NCBI RefSeq assembly: GCF_003073045.1
Contig: NC_037599.1
Location: 4,464,001-4,528,000, forward strand
Reading direction: 5' to 3'
Source of the DNA: Pomacea canaliculata
Lineage: Eukaryota > Mollusca > Gastropoda > Architaenioglossa > Ampullariidae
Length of the DNA stretch: 64,000 nucleotides
How positions within the stretch are numbered: the stretch's first letter is position 1; each line of letters begins with the position of its first letter. The notes below the pieces were generated by a model that was not told the origin of the DNA, made no database searches, and saw only the letters and a list, made by a program, of their open reading frames with translations. The position numbers and the translations under genes are program-made. Positions 38,585 through 51,400 of this stretch are shown here, piece by piece.

Positions 38585-40194
38585 GTGGAGACATCTGTGT
38601 GTATTGCCTTTCTGGGAGGTAGAGGTGATACCCTGGGAAATATCATGTTGGCATTGATAAAAGATGTCTCTCTTTGTCTCTCCGACATGGCAATATTTAT
38701 AGAAAAGAGATTAGACAAGTCGAGTTAGAAACATCGTTCGTGTTCTCTTCTTCCAGCAACTCAGAAGACTGACTAACCTTTTGTAGACCCCAGGGTTAGT
38801 ATCATCAGGCTTATTTCTAGAATTACCTTTAACAGGATATCGTAAAAATACATGGTAAACTAAAATATATGAAACCAGATCGGCTATTAGATCAACATAC
38901 GTAAAGTGTGTATCTACAGCTATCCTTATCTGTGTATCTGCAACTATCCTTATGTCTAAATTGATTAATCAGATCCGTTAGTTTGCTATGTTGCATTACT
39001 AGTGCCGTTATATCTAACGTGTGCACTTATTCATTGATGATATACCTTTCTTGGTGGGGGTGGACAGAGGGCTGAGGAAACCTCTGGTTTGTATATGTAG
39101 ATGAAAATGAACGAGTACAGGGGTGGGCAATGTAATTTATTATTTTGATCATTATTGTAACTTAAACGGCTGTAAAAAGATCATATATATATATCATTTA
39201 TTGTGTGTGATTTATTTCATATAAAATTAATTTTAGCTTATTGATATTCTTGCAATTTCAATAGTTTGCTTGCATTTACACTTTTATTTTATAACTGCAC
39301 TTAGATGTTCAAACAGCGGTCACAATTGACAGCAGATAATATATTTTCTTATTCAAATGTAATACGAAATCATAAATTTTATAGAGTGAAATCTTATTTG
39401 ATGCGAAATTATAATACCTAAACATTTTAGTTATATGAAATCTTCATTCTCTTTCATTTATAATTGTTAGCTGCATGGGAAATTTAGTGTTTACCTTTCT
39501 GTTCACTTGACTGTAAGCTGCTCTCACGGTTGTCACATTTAGTTCTTTGTTTTCAGAACGAACATCAATGGTGTCCTCACACTGTCAGTTGTTTGAACTT
39601 TGTGCTGGATAAGGACACGACTGATAATGTTGTTGTGTTTGTGACTGCGTCACTGCGTTACTAGGAGACCAGATAGTGTCGATGATACACAGCTGCTGCT
39701 TGATCCTTGTTTCACCTGTTTACCAACAATCGTAGTAGACAGCTCGTGCTTTTCTAGCGACTAAGTTCGCACATCTTTAATGAAAGTTAATCCACTGGCG
39801 TGTGTACCAGTGTCTTTAGGAAATAAGTACAAACACCATCTGATTATATAAGCGAACACTCATTGTGTCCCTGTCTTTTTTTTTAACCTATTGCTTTGCT
39901 GTAGTCTTTGAAGTCAGACTACGTTATATTTAGATATACCGCCCTTTCGTCAGTTCCTGCTTTTTTGACAAATCCAGGTGTGATTAAGTGAAAAAAAACA
40001 CATTAATATTTCTTGCTCATTGTCATAAAATACCATAGGAATATATTTTAGGGATACTTTGTGCTCTATTTCCAGCGATTTTTGCTGTACACCTTTAAAA
40101 CACTGTACTCTCGCACACACACACACACAGCGCATAAACATTAGACAGTAAATTTAAAGGCCTAGGAGCACTCACCTTCTGTATGCACATTTCC

Positions 40195-40870
40195 GAAAAG
40201 CTACAAAAAATCATAAAGGCAGTACCATAACGGGGATGTCTTTACAGTGCTTGGCGACTGGAACTCAGAGGTTAACGCGCACCAGCAGTGGGCAAGAACG
40301 TGGGCAAATTCAGTCGAGAGGAAGGAAATAGCCTAATTCTCAATGGATTTGCACGATGCCAGACGTACACCCTATCCAATACCCTCTGTCCCCTTAAAGA
40401 ATTAAAGGCGAAAAATTGCTAACAAGATAGTTTGGTTTATAACCAGAATAGATTACAACCTGCTGCGAAGAAGCTTCAAACAAGGCATCACCAAAGCTAC
40501 AAACAAAGCATGCACAGTAGCGAACACGGGTATCAACCACCTCCTTAACGAAAGCAAGGTTGAACTACCGATTGAGTGAACTACTTCTACAACTCACCAC
40601 TGAAGACAGATACCATTACTATTCAAGGCAACAAGAATACAACTAGCAACCCTGTAGATCTTCCAGCCAGGTTTACCACCAAGTATAGTCCTATGTCCTG
40701 CCTAGTCGCAATCCTGATATACGGCTGTCGGAGGGGAATCCTACTGTATCGTGTGTGTGTTGGATAGATGATAATACTCCGTGAAAGCAGTCCATGGGAG
40801 GTAAGTCATAGCACTCCAAGTGTCGAGATAAAGAGTTATTTCTCTTACAACAATCTTTCTATCATTCTTT
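40195..40870 (+). mobile_element. LINE relic: endonuclease and 3' RT pieces
   Basis: The first part reads VLGDWNSEVNA followed by a frame with LILNGFARCQTYTLSNTL, matching the end of LINE endonuclease domains. A later piece (FTTKYSP, ILIYGCR) matches the C-terminal part of a LINE reverse-transcriptase ORF. A tail with CAGTCCATGGGAGGTAAGTC and GAGTTATTTCTCTT follows. It is interrupted by stops and internal deletions. The same 3' pieces recur at 52.8-53.8 kb. Confidence 0.6.
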
Positions 40871-41404
40871 AGTACCCGCCACTATTTGCTGACATTGAGC
40901 CCCTCTTTTACATGAATGTTCATGACTATCAAGTCTTCGTTCGCTAAAATGTTTGTAATTATGATTATTTTGTATACTGTTATATAAATTTTATACTTAG
41001 TGGTTATCAGAGTCTCAAGTAATATGAAGTATAAATAGTAACAAGAACGCTCACTGTCTCTAGCTTCCACGGTGGATAAAATGTTTTCATGATATAACAT
41101 ATGACTTTTTCGATTCTGAAAAGATGTACCACATTATCGAGATTGTCGAAAGTGGCAAGAAACCAGCAGTGACTGTGCCTGATGAGTGGCTGGCGTTAGG
41201 CAGCGCAAATAATTATTTTGTCCCGGATCTGGTGGGAATTCAACTTGGATGAAAATCGTAGGAAGCCTGGCTCTAATTGGAATATTTATTCATACGAAAG
41301 GATTATCAAAAGCACAGGGTAGATATTGTTAGGTCTATGTATGTTCTAATATGATTTCTATCTCTTCATAAGTTTATAATTTCATCTCATGCATTAGGCC
41401 ATAC

Positions 41405-41858
41405 CAGGGATGCCCAACCTACGGCCCGCGGGCCATATCCGGCCCGCGACACGGTGCCATCCGGCCCGCGAAACTTCTGCCCACAGTGCAGGAAATCGGC
41501 ATGTTAGTAATAATAATGAAAAAAAGAAAAACTAAAAAAAACGAAAAAAATGAAAGAAGAAGTATTTATCCCTACGTAGGGGCGTCTCAATCTTTTTTTC
41601 GATGGACGAACATTTCGATTGAGTGCTCAGACTTGGTGTCTCTACGATGCAGCCGGACATTCAGAAGTTGGCTTCGGGTAAACAACTTCAAATATCCAAC
41701 TAATTACTGCATAATTAATGGTAAGAACAACTTGTTTCTAATAAAAATGGTATCTGCTCTATTTTTTTCTCTTTTTGTATTTTTGCGGTGAAGCGGCCCC
41801 TGACACGCATGTCGGAAATGTGTATTGCCCGCAGGCCGAAAAAGGTTGGGCATCACTG
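41405..41858. mobile_element. hAT-like miniature inverted-repeat element
   Basis: This 454-bp element is bounded by a perfect 8-bp target duplication GGCCATAC. The terminal repeats CAGGGATGCCCAACCT and CAGTGATGCCCAACCT differ at one of 16 positions. The left end is rich in CGGCCCGCGGGCC, common in hAT miniature elements. It has no transposase, so it is non-autonomous. It lies between receptor copies A and B. The perfect duplication suggests a fairly recent insertion. Confidence 0.85.
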
Positions 41859-42239
41859 GGCCATACAAACTACCTAAATTTCGGCCTTTGTCATTGTGAT
41901 TCTGTCACCGACTTTAAGACATGTTTTTTTCCAAAACAGTGCCCACTCCTATAAGACGTATCCAAACCAAGGGTGTGCATAAAGCATTTCTGTGTCTGTA
42001 TCTCCATGTGTTTGTTAATTAGTGTGAATGTGTTGGTATGAGACTATGGTTTTTATGAATCAGTTTAATGAGGATTGGCCTGTTTGTTGTTCTATAAAGC
42101 ACTCTGAGCAAATTATTGAAAAAGCACTGTATAAATGTCCATTATCATTATTATTATTACATATTGAATACAGTAAATTAACTTAGTTTATGCTCAATAC
42201 AATGCAATGACAGACTTTGTTTTATGTTATTTTGGCAGC

Positions 42240-43790
42240 ATCATACCAGAGAAGTGTCTTCCCCCTCCAAAAGGCAGAAGATACACCACATTGAATTTGA
42301 GAAGCAGCTGCCTATCAGATGCTTCTGACAGTCCCTTTAGAAAATGAAAACAAGTCCCAAGAAAATGAAAACCAGTCCCAAGAAGGATATGGTTATCAGT
42401 GCTTCTGTTCTTTTGCCATTTGCTTCACCTTTTTCGAATAAACAACTCAAAAGAAATTATGATCAGGATATGTTTTTGTGATTTAATGCCAATTTGATTG
42501 TTTACGAGCCCTGGCTATGAGTAAAACATCACATCACCGGTTCAGACCTGACCCTAACCCAAACCCTTCTGAAGCCAACAACCTAACAATTGTAAAGTAA
42601 GCTTTTAGCTTATTATTTCAGAGGTCTAGGTGGGCTAGAGTGCTGTCAAGATTCGAGTGTCTGATAATTCTGATCATATCTGGTGTAGTACTCCTAAATG
42701 TCCTCTTCAATTTGTTGTTAAGCTGAGAAAGGAGCTAAGGAAAAGTATGTGAGAGTTGTACATGTGAACTGAACAATACAAAATAAAATTGCTGTATTTT
42801 ATATCACCCATCAATCTACAGATAAAACGCTTATAATAATAAGAGGTTACAAAATATGAGAACTTGTTAATTCCTTTTTCTGTAAACACTAGACAAATCA
42901 ATTGACAGCTGTGTTTGTTTTCCAGTTTTAACAGATTCGAGAAAATGAAAATGGCTGTGTTCCCCACAAGGCTTACCTGCAGCTCCCCCTACACCACTGA
43001 GACCCATGGGATCCCACAAACAGGATCCTTTGACAGGCATGTTTTGTGTGATTTCCCATTCAGGGAACTAGGATCATCTGTTGCTACCACTGTAACGTTC
43101 TACTTGTGCTTCTAGTTAATAAATATTGAAGGGAATTAGAAGTACCACTTTAAAGCTTGGTTTATGCGCCTTGTATCTAACGTTATCTTAAATATATCAA
43201 CAGTTAGTTTTTGTGTTGTTATTTGCTTTAAAGGTGCCACAATCAGACTTCATTGACATTTGTTACTACACCACTTGCTTTTACTGACTGCAAGATTTTA
43301 CATAAACTTCTAGATAATATATTCAGAGACTTTTCAGTGCCATTTTTTTTTTGCTTTATGCATAAGTCCCTTTGTACCTAAACTTAATAAATGAGCATTA
43401 GGAGATTTTTGTTTGCTTTTCAGGGTCCACCATTGGACATACATCTACTCAGCCACCAGTGTCAGGGGTATCTTCAGGCTCTTCTATTGACTGTAAGATT
43501 CCATATAAACTGTTTGTATACCGAGAGAATTAAAAGTATCATTTTTTTTGTTCAGCTTGTTTGTATAAAGAGATTTATTTATATTAATTATATTTAATTA
43601 CTTTGTATCTACACTTATCTTAAACATATATCAGTATTATGATAATCTTTATTGTTTTTTTAGGGCTTTCCATTGCACTAATCATGCAAATGCTGGCTAC
43701 ATTTTTTTTTAAAAAGATCTTCAAGAAAATAGAGGAAACTTTAGCTGCAGCTGAGATTCTGCAGCTAGATGTATTGACAGGTTTACATTT
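42240..43790 (+). other. Candidate plus-strand exons of an unknown gene or relic
   Basis: Three features suggest exons. A coding-like stretch near 42.24-42.42 kb reads SSPSKRQKIHHIEFEKQLP in one frame. A 69-nt block (43424-43492) lies between GCTTTTCAG and GACT|GTAAGA and encodes STIGHTSTQPPVSGVSSGSS. A 117-nt block (43664-43780) lies between TTTTTTTAG and ACAG|GTTTAC and encodes KKIFKKIEETLAAAEILQLD. The last two join in frame. A piece at 42926-43090 is also flanked by splice-like signals but could not be placed in frame. Nearby introns repeat one another. I do not recognise the protein; it may be a transposon-borne or decayed gene. Confidence 0.25.
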
Positions 43791-44803
43791 AATATGTTTG
43801 TGCACTTGTGTATATATGAAAGGCTGAGCCGACCTTTAGTGTTTCATTCGAAAATAAAATGGTTCATATTTATTAATGTATTGTTCTGGTTAAAACATCC
43901 GAATGCAATAATAGTGTGGTTGCTGGTGTGAAAAAAAATGTTCTGATATGTTTTATGTACATGAAGAGTAACTGACAAGTCAACAGTTAGTGTTATTCTA
44001 GTTCCAACCTGTCAACTAAAGTACAGCTATTGGCAGAGGATATTACATGCTTGATAGGCTACAGGAAGTAAGTAGTTGGGAAGAGGGTTGATAGGCATCT
44101 AATACCAAGAAAATCATAATTGGGCCAACATTGGTCCAAGCCAGGGGTACCCTTGGAATCTGACAATACCAGGATTGTCACTTTTCACTCCCAATCTTGG
44201 GCCAGTATTGTAACAAAGGACATACCAATATTAGAGCCAATGAAGCTCCCATTAAACGTCGACACTAAACCAATCTTGGTGTGTTTGCTGGGACTATGTT
44301 CAAATCCAGTGTCAAAACATTTCTTTTAGAAATTGTCCCTTAAAAATAGTTCAAGTCGCTTTGTCACAAGTCAGTCTGCCCCGTCATCAGTTTTTATTTT
44401 GCTGTCATTAGGAAATAAAAACTTCTGCAATGTGTGCTTCAATTCTTTCATCACACTGTGGAGGTGCTTAGTGTCTAACATTAATTGAACACACAGACCT
44501 TAAATATCAAGTCGAAACCCTTCACATCACAGAAGCACAGACAATGCTTAAATGCTCGTAGTAGTATAGAGCATGAAAGTCGATTACCAGTGAATTATAT
44601 TTTCAGCAGTCTAAAGTCGAACGTTAGGAACATCTTTCCCCTCAAGGTCAGTCCCGTCCTGAGTACTACTTCACATCTCTTATTTCTTAACACACAAATA
44701 TATCGTCCCATCCTTACATAAGTCTTTTTAATTCTCTAATATAGATATATTCCTTTGAATCTAGAAGTATCTTACGGGGTCTCCCAAAACATGTTCTACG
44801 TGT

Positions 44804-45724
44804 CTAAGAATGACAACTCTCACACTCCCAGCATCCCGCTATGACGATGGCCGCCGCCTCCCTGAAGCGCGTGTGCAGGATCAGGTACAGCACGGGGTTG
44901 ATGGTAGAGTTGAACCACAGAAGCCAGGATGAAAACGCGTAGAGATCCTTGTTCACACAGTCGTGGCAGCCGACCATCACGAGTGCGATAATTTCGTAGG
45001 GTATCCAACATATGGTGAAGACCAACACCAGCACGAACAACGACAGCGCCACCCTGATGTCCTTGCGCGCGCGGCACCTTGGCAAGAGCATGGGCAGGCC
45101 TGAGGACTTTACAGACCTCCTGTCGGCCGAGCTCGCCATCGAGCCAGGCTGTGCTCTGCTTGAGTTCAGCTTGGTCGTCGCATCTTCAGCATCGCCAGTG
45201 TCGTCCACGAAAGACTGTGTGTGACCTTTAACCTCTGACGTAAGGTCTACGACGTCGTTTGTCGTTATATCCTCTTGGGAACCGCTTGAGATCTTGCTTC
45301 CCCGCGCTGACAGCTGTCTGGGGGACTGAATGGTGAGTATTTTCACTCTGCGTGCACGCTTCTCCGAGAGGCCTTGATCTCGCATCTCACCGGAGTATCT
45401 GAAGTTTCGGGATGAAATGAAGAGGTCAGACACTTTGCGCAAATGTCTTCGGAGACTCCAAAAAATCAACACGCTTGTGATGGTCATGAGGGTATAAGGG
45501 AGAGCGAACTCCACGATGAATGTAAAAAGAAGAAATGGAAAGTTATCAGAAAACGGTGCGTGACAGGTTCCTGGCCGAATCTTGGGCCCGAACGACAGCT
45601 CCCACAAAGGATAGACGGAACGTAAAGAAGAAGAACCACTCCCCAAGGAATTGCAAGCATTATGACCTGCAAGCTCTTGCTCTGGATTCGCCGGTACAGA
45701 AGAGGATGAACGACTAAGAGATAT
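44804..45724 (-). pseudogene. H3-like copy B exon 4 with frameshift
   Basis: This exon begins after GGCAG and covers TM4-TM7. The first part reads in one frame to about 45605 and the rest in another, because one base is missing in the codons for the ILLWELS segment of ECL2. Both parts are otherwise highly conserved with copy A. Confidence 0.85.
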
Positions 45725-46088
45725 CTGCCAATAGGATTGGAAACGGAAATGAGCATTTTACAGAAGTCTCATTTAATGCATGAGTACGCAGTTGTACAGG
45801 CATGCACTCTCTTGTTTATGTACATGCCTATGTATATGTATAAAACACTTTCTTGCAAACGTCCACCACACAGATTCCCTGTGTCATAAAAGTTTTTTTG
45901 CAAAACATGACAGTAAATACTCAGGATCGATGTTAACACTACCGCTAGTAATCTGAATCACAGTCTGGTGTAGTGAAACTCATCATACATTAAGTACTAC
46001 TGCTGATTAAAAATTCGTTAAGTTTTTTTCTAGCGTCAAAACGTTTGAGATTTACATGAGTTGCTAATTGTCATGAAGAGATAGATAC

Positions 46089-46252
46089 CTGTCGATGCTG
46101 ATAACACAGATGCACAAAGATGATGCAGCAGTTGTGACGTAGTCCCAAATGAGCCAAAACTTACAGAAGGCATGGCCGCCCTGCCAGGTGCCAGTCAGCA
46201 GGTAGTGGATGCCCGGAGGCATTGCCAATACGCCAATAGCCAGGTCGGCAAT
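46089..46252 (-). CDS. H3-like copy B exon 3: TM2-TM3
   Basis: This 164-nt exon is open, has the same length as copy A, and carries the TM2 Asp, TM3 Cys and amine-binding Asp. It ends at GACAG|GTATCT inside IDRY. Confidence 0.88.
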
Positions 46253-46858
46253 CTACAAAGGAAGCAGAAGTTTAATTTTCTTCTCGTTTTCGTCAGTAGT
46301 AAGGACTCAGAAGATACAATGCAGCATGAGAAAAAGTGATTTACAGATAGCCACCGTCTCGTTTTTTGTTACGTTGAGTCTGTCTGTCTGTCTTTCTGTT
46401 TGTCTGTCCTTTGAGATTTTTCTGTTTATAGCAGATGACAAATGCAGTGCAAGATCGATCACTGATCGTGTTTACTTCTTAGAAGCCTCTGTCTCTTGTT
46501 CAGTGATCTGTCTCGTCTTTTTTGCCTCCTCTTCCTTCTCGACTTTTACACAATGTGTTTATACCAAGTGCACTCACAGATACTGAAAGTAGTACTTATT
46601 ATGTATGATCACACCTGTACGTAAACAACTATCAAATATATTTATAATTGATTGCATATCTGTTTTACAAGGAAGTTTAAAAACGTTTATTTACAATTTG
46701 GTGAATTGCGTTAGAGAAAATTCGAGATTTCCAGGGTAGTATTAATAAGAATAAATATTAAATAATACAAGAATGAAAACAATTTATTTCTCAACTTTTT
46801 TATTTAAGGAAGCTTTTTTTAATTTTTTTTTTAATTTTAATTTTTTTAATTCAATCAC

Positions 46859-47136
46859 CGCTAGATTGATGACGAAGAAGTGGCCGAATTTTCTAAGTGA
46901 CCTGCTGAGGGCAAAGACGACGAGTGTGAAACCGTTACCAACGATGGTGAGCAAAGCCATCAAGGACGTCAACAACCCCACGACGACGGTGGCGGTCGGC
47001 GAGAAAGGAGCCGCATTGCTGTCAACAGGTGTCCCTGTAGACGAGTTATCGTTTGACGAAACCATATCACCTGACATAAAGCCAGCAGACTGCGCATGTG
47101 TGTTGTAATAGTCTGGTGAAAATGCTGGCGTGGAGC
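46859..47136 (-). CDS. H3-like copy B exon 2: N-terminus and TM1
   Basis: This 278-nt exon follows TTTTTCAG and is open throughout. It has the Ser/Thr-rich N-terminus with sequon NSS and TM1 with GNGFTLVVFAL. The donor is GCG|GTGATT in phase 0. Confidence 0.85.
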
Positions 47137-47722
47137 CTGAAAAATTTGCATTGAAATAGCAGATACATTTTAAAATAAAAATACGAAAAATTTACAGTTT
47201 TCTCTGGTAGATTTTCAGCAACGAAAGTCAGAGACATTTTGTGGACAAAGAACTGATATAGACCAATAATATTTATTTTTTGTGTGTCCAAGACTGATAT
47301 TGTTTGGCAATATTTAAACTGCTCTCCTACAGTGTTTAGAGATTGCTGTTATTATACAACAGTTTCCAATTTTACCAGACTGCTATTAAATATTTTAGGT
47401 GACCTATTCCTGACAATGTTACTAAAATGTCTTTATTAATTTTAGTTTGAATGCTAGGTTACCAAACTGTGACATTAGATAATGTTATTATACTGCTTCC
47501 TGATAATGCTATCAGACTAGCATTTGGTCAGAGGACTGTTTTAACAATTAAACTTCATTGCCATTGCATGTAGTTATGAATTGTGTGTATTGTGCCGTGG
47601 AGACACATTTATTTCGTTTATTCATCGTGGTGATTGGGTAATGTGTGAGTTATGGCAAAATGTGTATCACTTTTATATAATCACACGAACACACACAGAG
47701 GCACTTACTGTACTCCACTCAC

Positions 47723-47765
47723 TAAAGAGCTGTAGTAGTAAGAATGTGGAACTAGGGATGGACAT
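47723..47765 (-). CDS. H3-like copy B exon 1 (43-nt start exon)
   Basis: This exon encodes MSIPSSTFLLLQLF plus one base, ending at a GTGAGT donor. Length, Met, hydrophobic stretch and phase are as in copy A. Confidence 0.7.
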
Positions 47766-48465
47766 ATGCAGACATCTGTGTGTATTGCCTGCCTGGGAGG
47801 TAATGTACCCTGTGAAGTGTTATCTCATTGTTTCTTATCCTCTATTTGTCTATCCGACATGACAATATGGAAAAAAGATTAAATATTTACAGACTTCAGG
47901 AGAACATGTGCTTATCATTATGCCTTCTTGAGAAACTAAACAATGAATCTTGAGTTAAAGTAGAAATCCATGATGAATATGCAAAACTTTCTGGTTTGTT
48001 CTGGTCTCAGATGTATTTCTAAATTGTTGATGCCATATTTTATCATTGCATATAAATGTATATCTCGAACAAAAAAAAGTAATAAAATAAAAGAGAAGAC
48101 GTGCTAACATTGCAAGAGGGGAACTGGAATACTTTTGTTAAAAGCAAACTGAGCAGATGTCAGTGTTAATAACAATAAGGCACACATCAGCTAATGATAC
48201 TTCATTACCTTTGTATCAGGAAGCTTGTTTATCTTTTTTAGCTTCCATGTTATTGTCTCCCAGGTTCTAACTTCCGGTTGACGTCATTCTCTTTAATGAC
48301 GTCAGATTCTATGACCTCAGCTTAACTCTGACCTACTACTGCTGCAGGACACATATAAGTACACCATGAATCTTTTTAATTTTCTTGAAAGTTTGCTATT
48401 TTTAAACATGATATCGTAAAAATACATGTACATCTAAAAGTACAGCCAGCCACACACACACGGGG

Positions 48466-51400
48466 TGCATGCTGCTCGGAGCGGTCCTGATCTCGCACCA
48501 CCGCCGTGGATCCACGAATGGAGGATGGAGTCAAGTGGTTAGGCACCTTGTACATGCGTGTTCAAATACTCAGAAATATCATCACGCTTGTGATGACCAC
48601 GACAGTAAAAGGGAGGACGAACTCCAAGACGAATGCAAAAAATATAAATGAAGGTTTATCGAAAAATGGCACATACCTGGTGCGATTGTGGGGCCAAAAG
48701 TGAGCTCCCACAAGAGGATGGGCAGACCGTAGAGAACCTCTCCCCAAGGAATCATAAGCATGATGACCAGCAAGCGCGTGCTCTGGATTCGCCAGTACAG
48801 AAGAGGATGAAGGGCTAAAAAATATCCGCCGATAGGATTGGAAACGGAAATGATCATTTCACAGGAAGTCTTATTTAATGCTTGCGCACACGCAGTCACA
48901 TGTATTTAGACACACTGATTTTCTTTCTGTTAAACGTACTACCCACAGATTACCTGTGTCATAAATTATTTTCCATAATATTTCCGTAATACTCAGGATC
49001 GATGCTAGAACTCACACTAGGAATTCGACCACTACAGTCTAGTATAGTCAAAACTTTTCCTGCATTAAGTACTACCGCTGGTTTAAAATTTTTAAAGCTT
49101 TTTACTAACGATAGAAAGGTTGAGGTTTTCTACGAGCTGCTCATTCTCAAGGAGAGATACCTGTCGATGATGATAAAGATGATGCACAAAGATGATGCAG
49201 GAGTTGTGACTTAGTCCCACAAAGGCCAGAACTTACAGAAGGCAAAGCTGCCCTGCCAGATGCAGATTTTTTTATTACTTTTGGCAGCAGCTGACATCTG
49301 AAGTGCAAGATCGATCACTGATCATCATTACTTCTTAGAAGTCTCTGTCTCTTCGTAGGTGTTTCTATCTCGAACTCTTTGCCCTCTCTTTCTTATCGAG
49401 TTTATGCGATGTTTTTAGACCAGATGCACTCATAGATGCTGGTAGTTCTTATTACATGTGTTCACAACAGTACATGAACAACTATCAAATATCTTTATAA
49501 ATCATGGAACATAGGGACACAGCTACACAACGCATTCGGACCCGGTTCTGGGCGTCCCTTTCCAGCTGGGACCATGTGATCCCAGTTGTCTCCGCCTCGT
49601 CGTGGACCGATCTCCTCCATGTCTCTCTGGGTCTTTCAGCCCTGCGCCTCCCCTGTGGGTTCTAGTCCAGAGCTTGTCTTGTTAAATTGTCTGCAGGCTT
49701 CCGCAGGGTGTGACCGATCCAGCCCCACTTCCACTTCTTGATGTCTTGGCTAGCAGGTTTTTGGTTGGTTCTCTCTCACAGGTCAGTATTGTAGATCTTT
49801 TCGGGCCATCTAATGCTGAGGATGTGGCGTAGACATCTGTTGACGAATGTCTGAATCTTATTGGTGATGGTGCTTGTCACATGCCAAGTCTCAGATGCAT
49901 ATGAAAGGAGTGTTTGTGTTGAAGATGCGTGTCTTGGTGTGTAGAGATAAAGCCTTGGAGTTCCAGATGGGCCGCAGGATGTGCAATGCAAGCCTTGCTT
50001 TATTTATTCGGCTTCTTATATCTTTTTCTGCACCTCCATCTTTGCTGACTATGCTGCCAAGGTAGGTGAAACGGTCAGACTCTGTAATACATTTACTATG
50101 TTAGTTGTAGTGGGGCTTCCTGCTTATTGTTGACCCGCATTACCTCTGTCTTCTTAATGTTGATGGTCAGGCGAGTCATCGCTCGCTGCTTCTTCTGAGA
50201 GCCGAGTGAGCTTTGTCTGTGCATGCTGCCGCTTGTGGGAAAACAAGCTGATGTCATTCTCAAAGTCGAGATCCTCAAGGCGCATGGTTAAGGTCCACAG
50301 ACATTAGAAACGTTTATTTACAATTTAGTGGATTGCGTTAGAGACATTTTACATTCAGTTATTCCGGCATGAATGTCACAAGAATCTGTTTTCGTGGATA
50401 ACATCTAGGACGGGATTACCAAACATAGAAAAAGTGAAGTATAAAAAGAAACAGAAGACAGAGAAGAAAAATGTTAATCTAAACAAAAAAGAAAAAACAA
50501 ACACAAAGAGAATGCTAAATATCAATAGACAGAAAGCTCACATACAAAAAAGCTTAAATAAAAACAGAAAATGTGCATTGAGAAACCTAAATCAAGAATA
50601 ATCAAGCTCACAATACTGTTAACAAACAGTGAAGGTAAATATAAACAGAAACACACAACAATAACTTACAAACTGGAAAACGGATACACGTGAGTGTAAG
50701 ATGTAATATGAAAAAAAAAGCTGAAGAAAAAATGTCGACTTTCGCGTAAAGAATAAAATTGAAAATTTTCAAAGTAGTATTGTAAAGAAATGTTAAATAA
50801 TGCGTAAATTAAAATAATATATTTCTACTTTTTAAATTTTGAATATTATTTTTTTTAATTTAAAAGATAAAGTAAATCACCGCTTGATTGATGATGAAGA
50901 AGTCGCTGAATTTTCTGAGCGACCTGCTGATGCAAAGACGATGAGTGTGAAGCTGTCACCAACGATGGTGAGCAAAGCCACCAAGGTAGCAAAAACCACA
51001 CGACGACGGTGGCGGTGGACGAGAAAGAAGCATCACTGCAGGTGTCTCTGTAGACGAGTTATCGCTCGACGAAACCATATCACCTGCCATGGAGCCAAAT
51101 AGTCTGGTGAAAATGCAAGGCGGGGGTGCCTGCATCTGCTGAAAAGTTTTCATTAAAACATTACATAAATTTTTAATTAAAACATGAAAAGGTACAGTTT
51201 TTCTCTTGTAGATTCTCAGCAAAGAAAGTGACACCTATGTACATTGTGGACAAAGAACTGATATAAAGACTGCTATTGTTTGGCAATATTATAGAGTTTT
51301 CTTCTACAATGTTTAGAAATTGCTTTTTGACTTTATTGTACAACAATGTTACAAGACTGATATTTATTATTTTAGTAGATTAATGCTTGACACCGTTACT

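Larger units (their letters stand above)
38520..40870. repeat. Duplicated 5' flank of receptor copy A (matches 51.7-53.8 kb)
   Basis: From exon 1 upstream, this block is collinear with the region upstream of copy C. Stretches of several hundred bases are nearly identical, for example 39460-39830 against 52480-52830. They share CTTTGTGCTGGATAAGGA and TACACAGCTGCTGCTTGATC. About 0.8 kb (roughly 39.84-40.62 kb) is absent from the copy C version. The promoter of the receptor is expected inside this block, but no core element could be pinned down. Confidence 0.7.
44804..47765 (-). pseudogene. H3-like aminergic GPCR, copy B (one-base frameshift)
   Basis: The copy has all four exons, with the same phases and splice sites as copy A (43, 278, 164 and 921 nt). 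The amine-binding Asp of TM3 (WDYVTTAASS) and the TM5 Glu, TM6 CWIPYE and TM7 NSTINPVLY are preserved. A single base is missing in the ECL2 region near 45605, where copies A, C and D read CAAGAGGAT (or CATAAGAGGAT) and B reads CAAAGGAT. The total coding length is then one short of a multiple of three (1406 nt). Everything after the lesion is open to a stop at 44804 and ends in a Cys-rich tail ECESCHS. It is either a very young pseudogene or a functional gene with a sequencing error. The H3/H4-like assignment rests on the same residues as copy A. Confidence 0.82.

Noticed and set aside
44100-44300. Repeated TTGGGCCA and CCAATCTTGG words suggesting a palindromic element
   Set aside because: No clear ends or target duplication could be defined, so no element is called.
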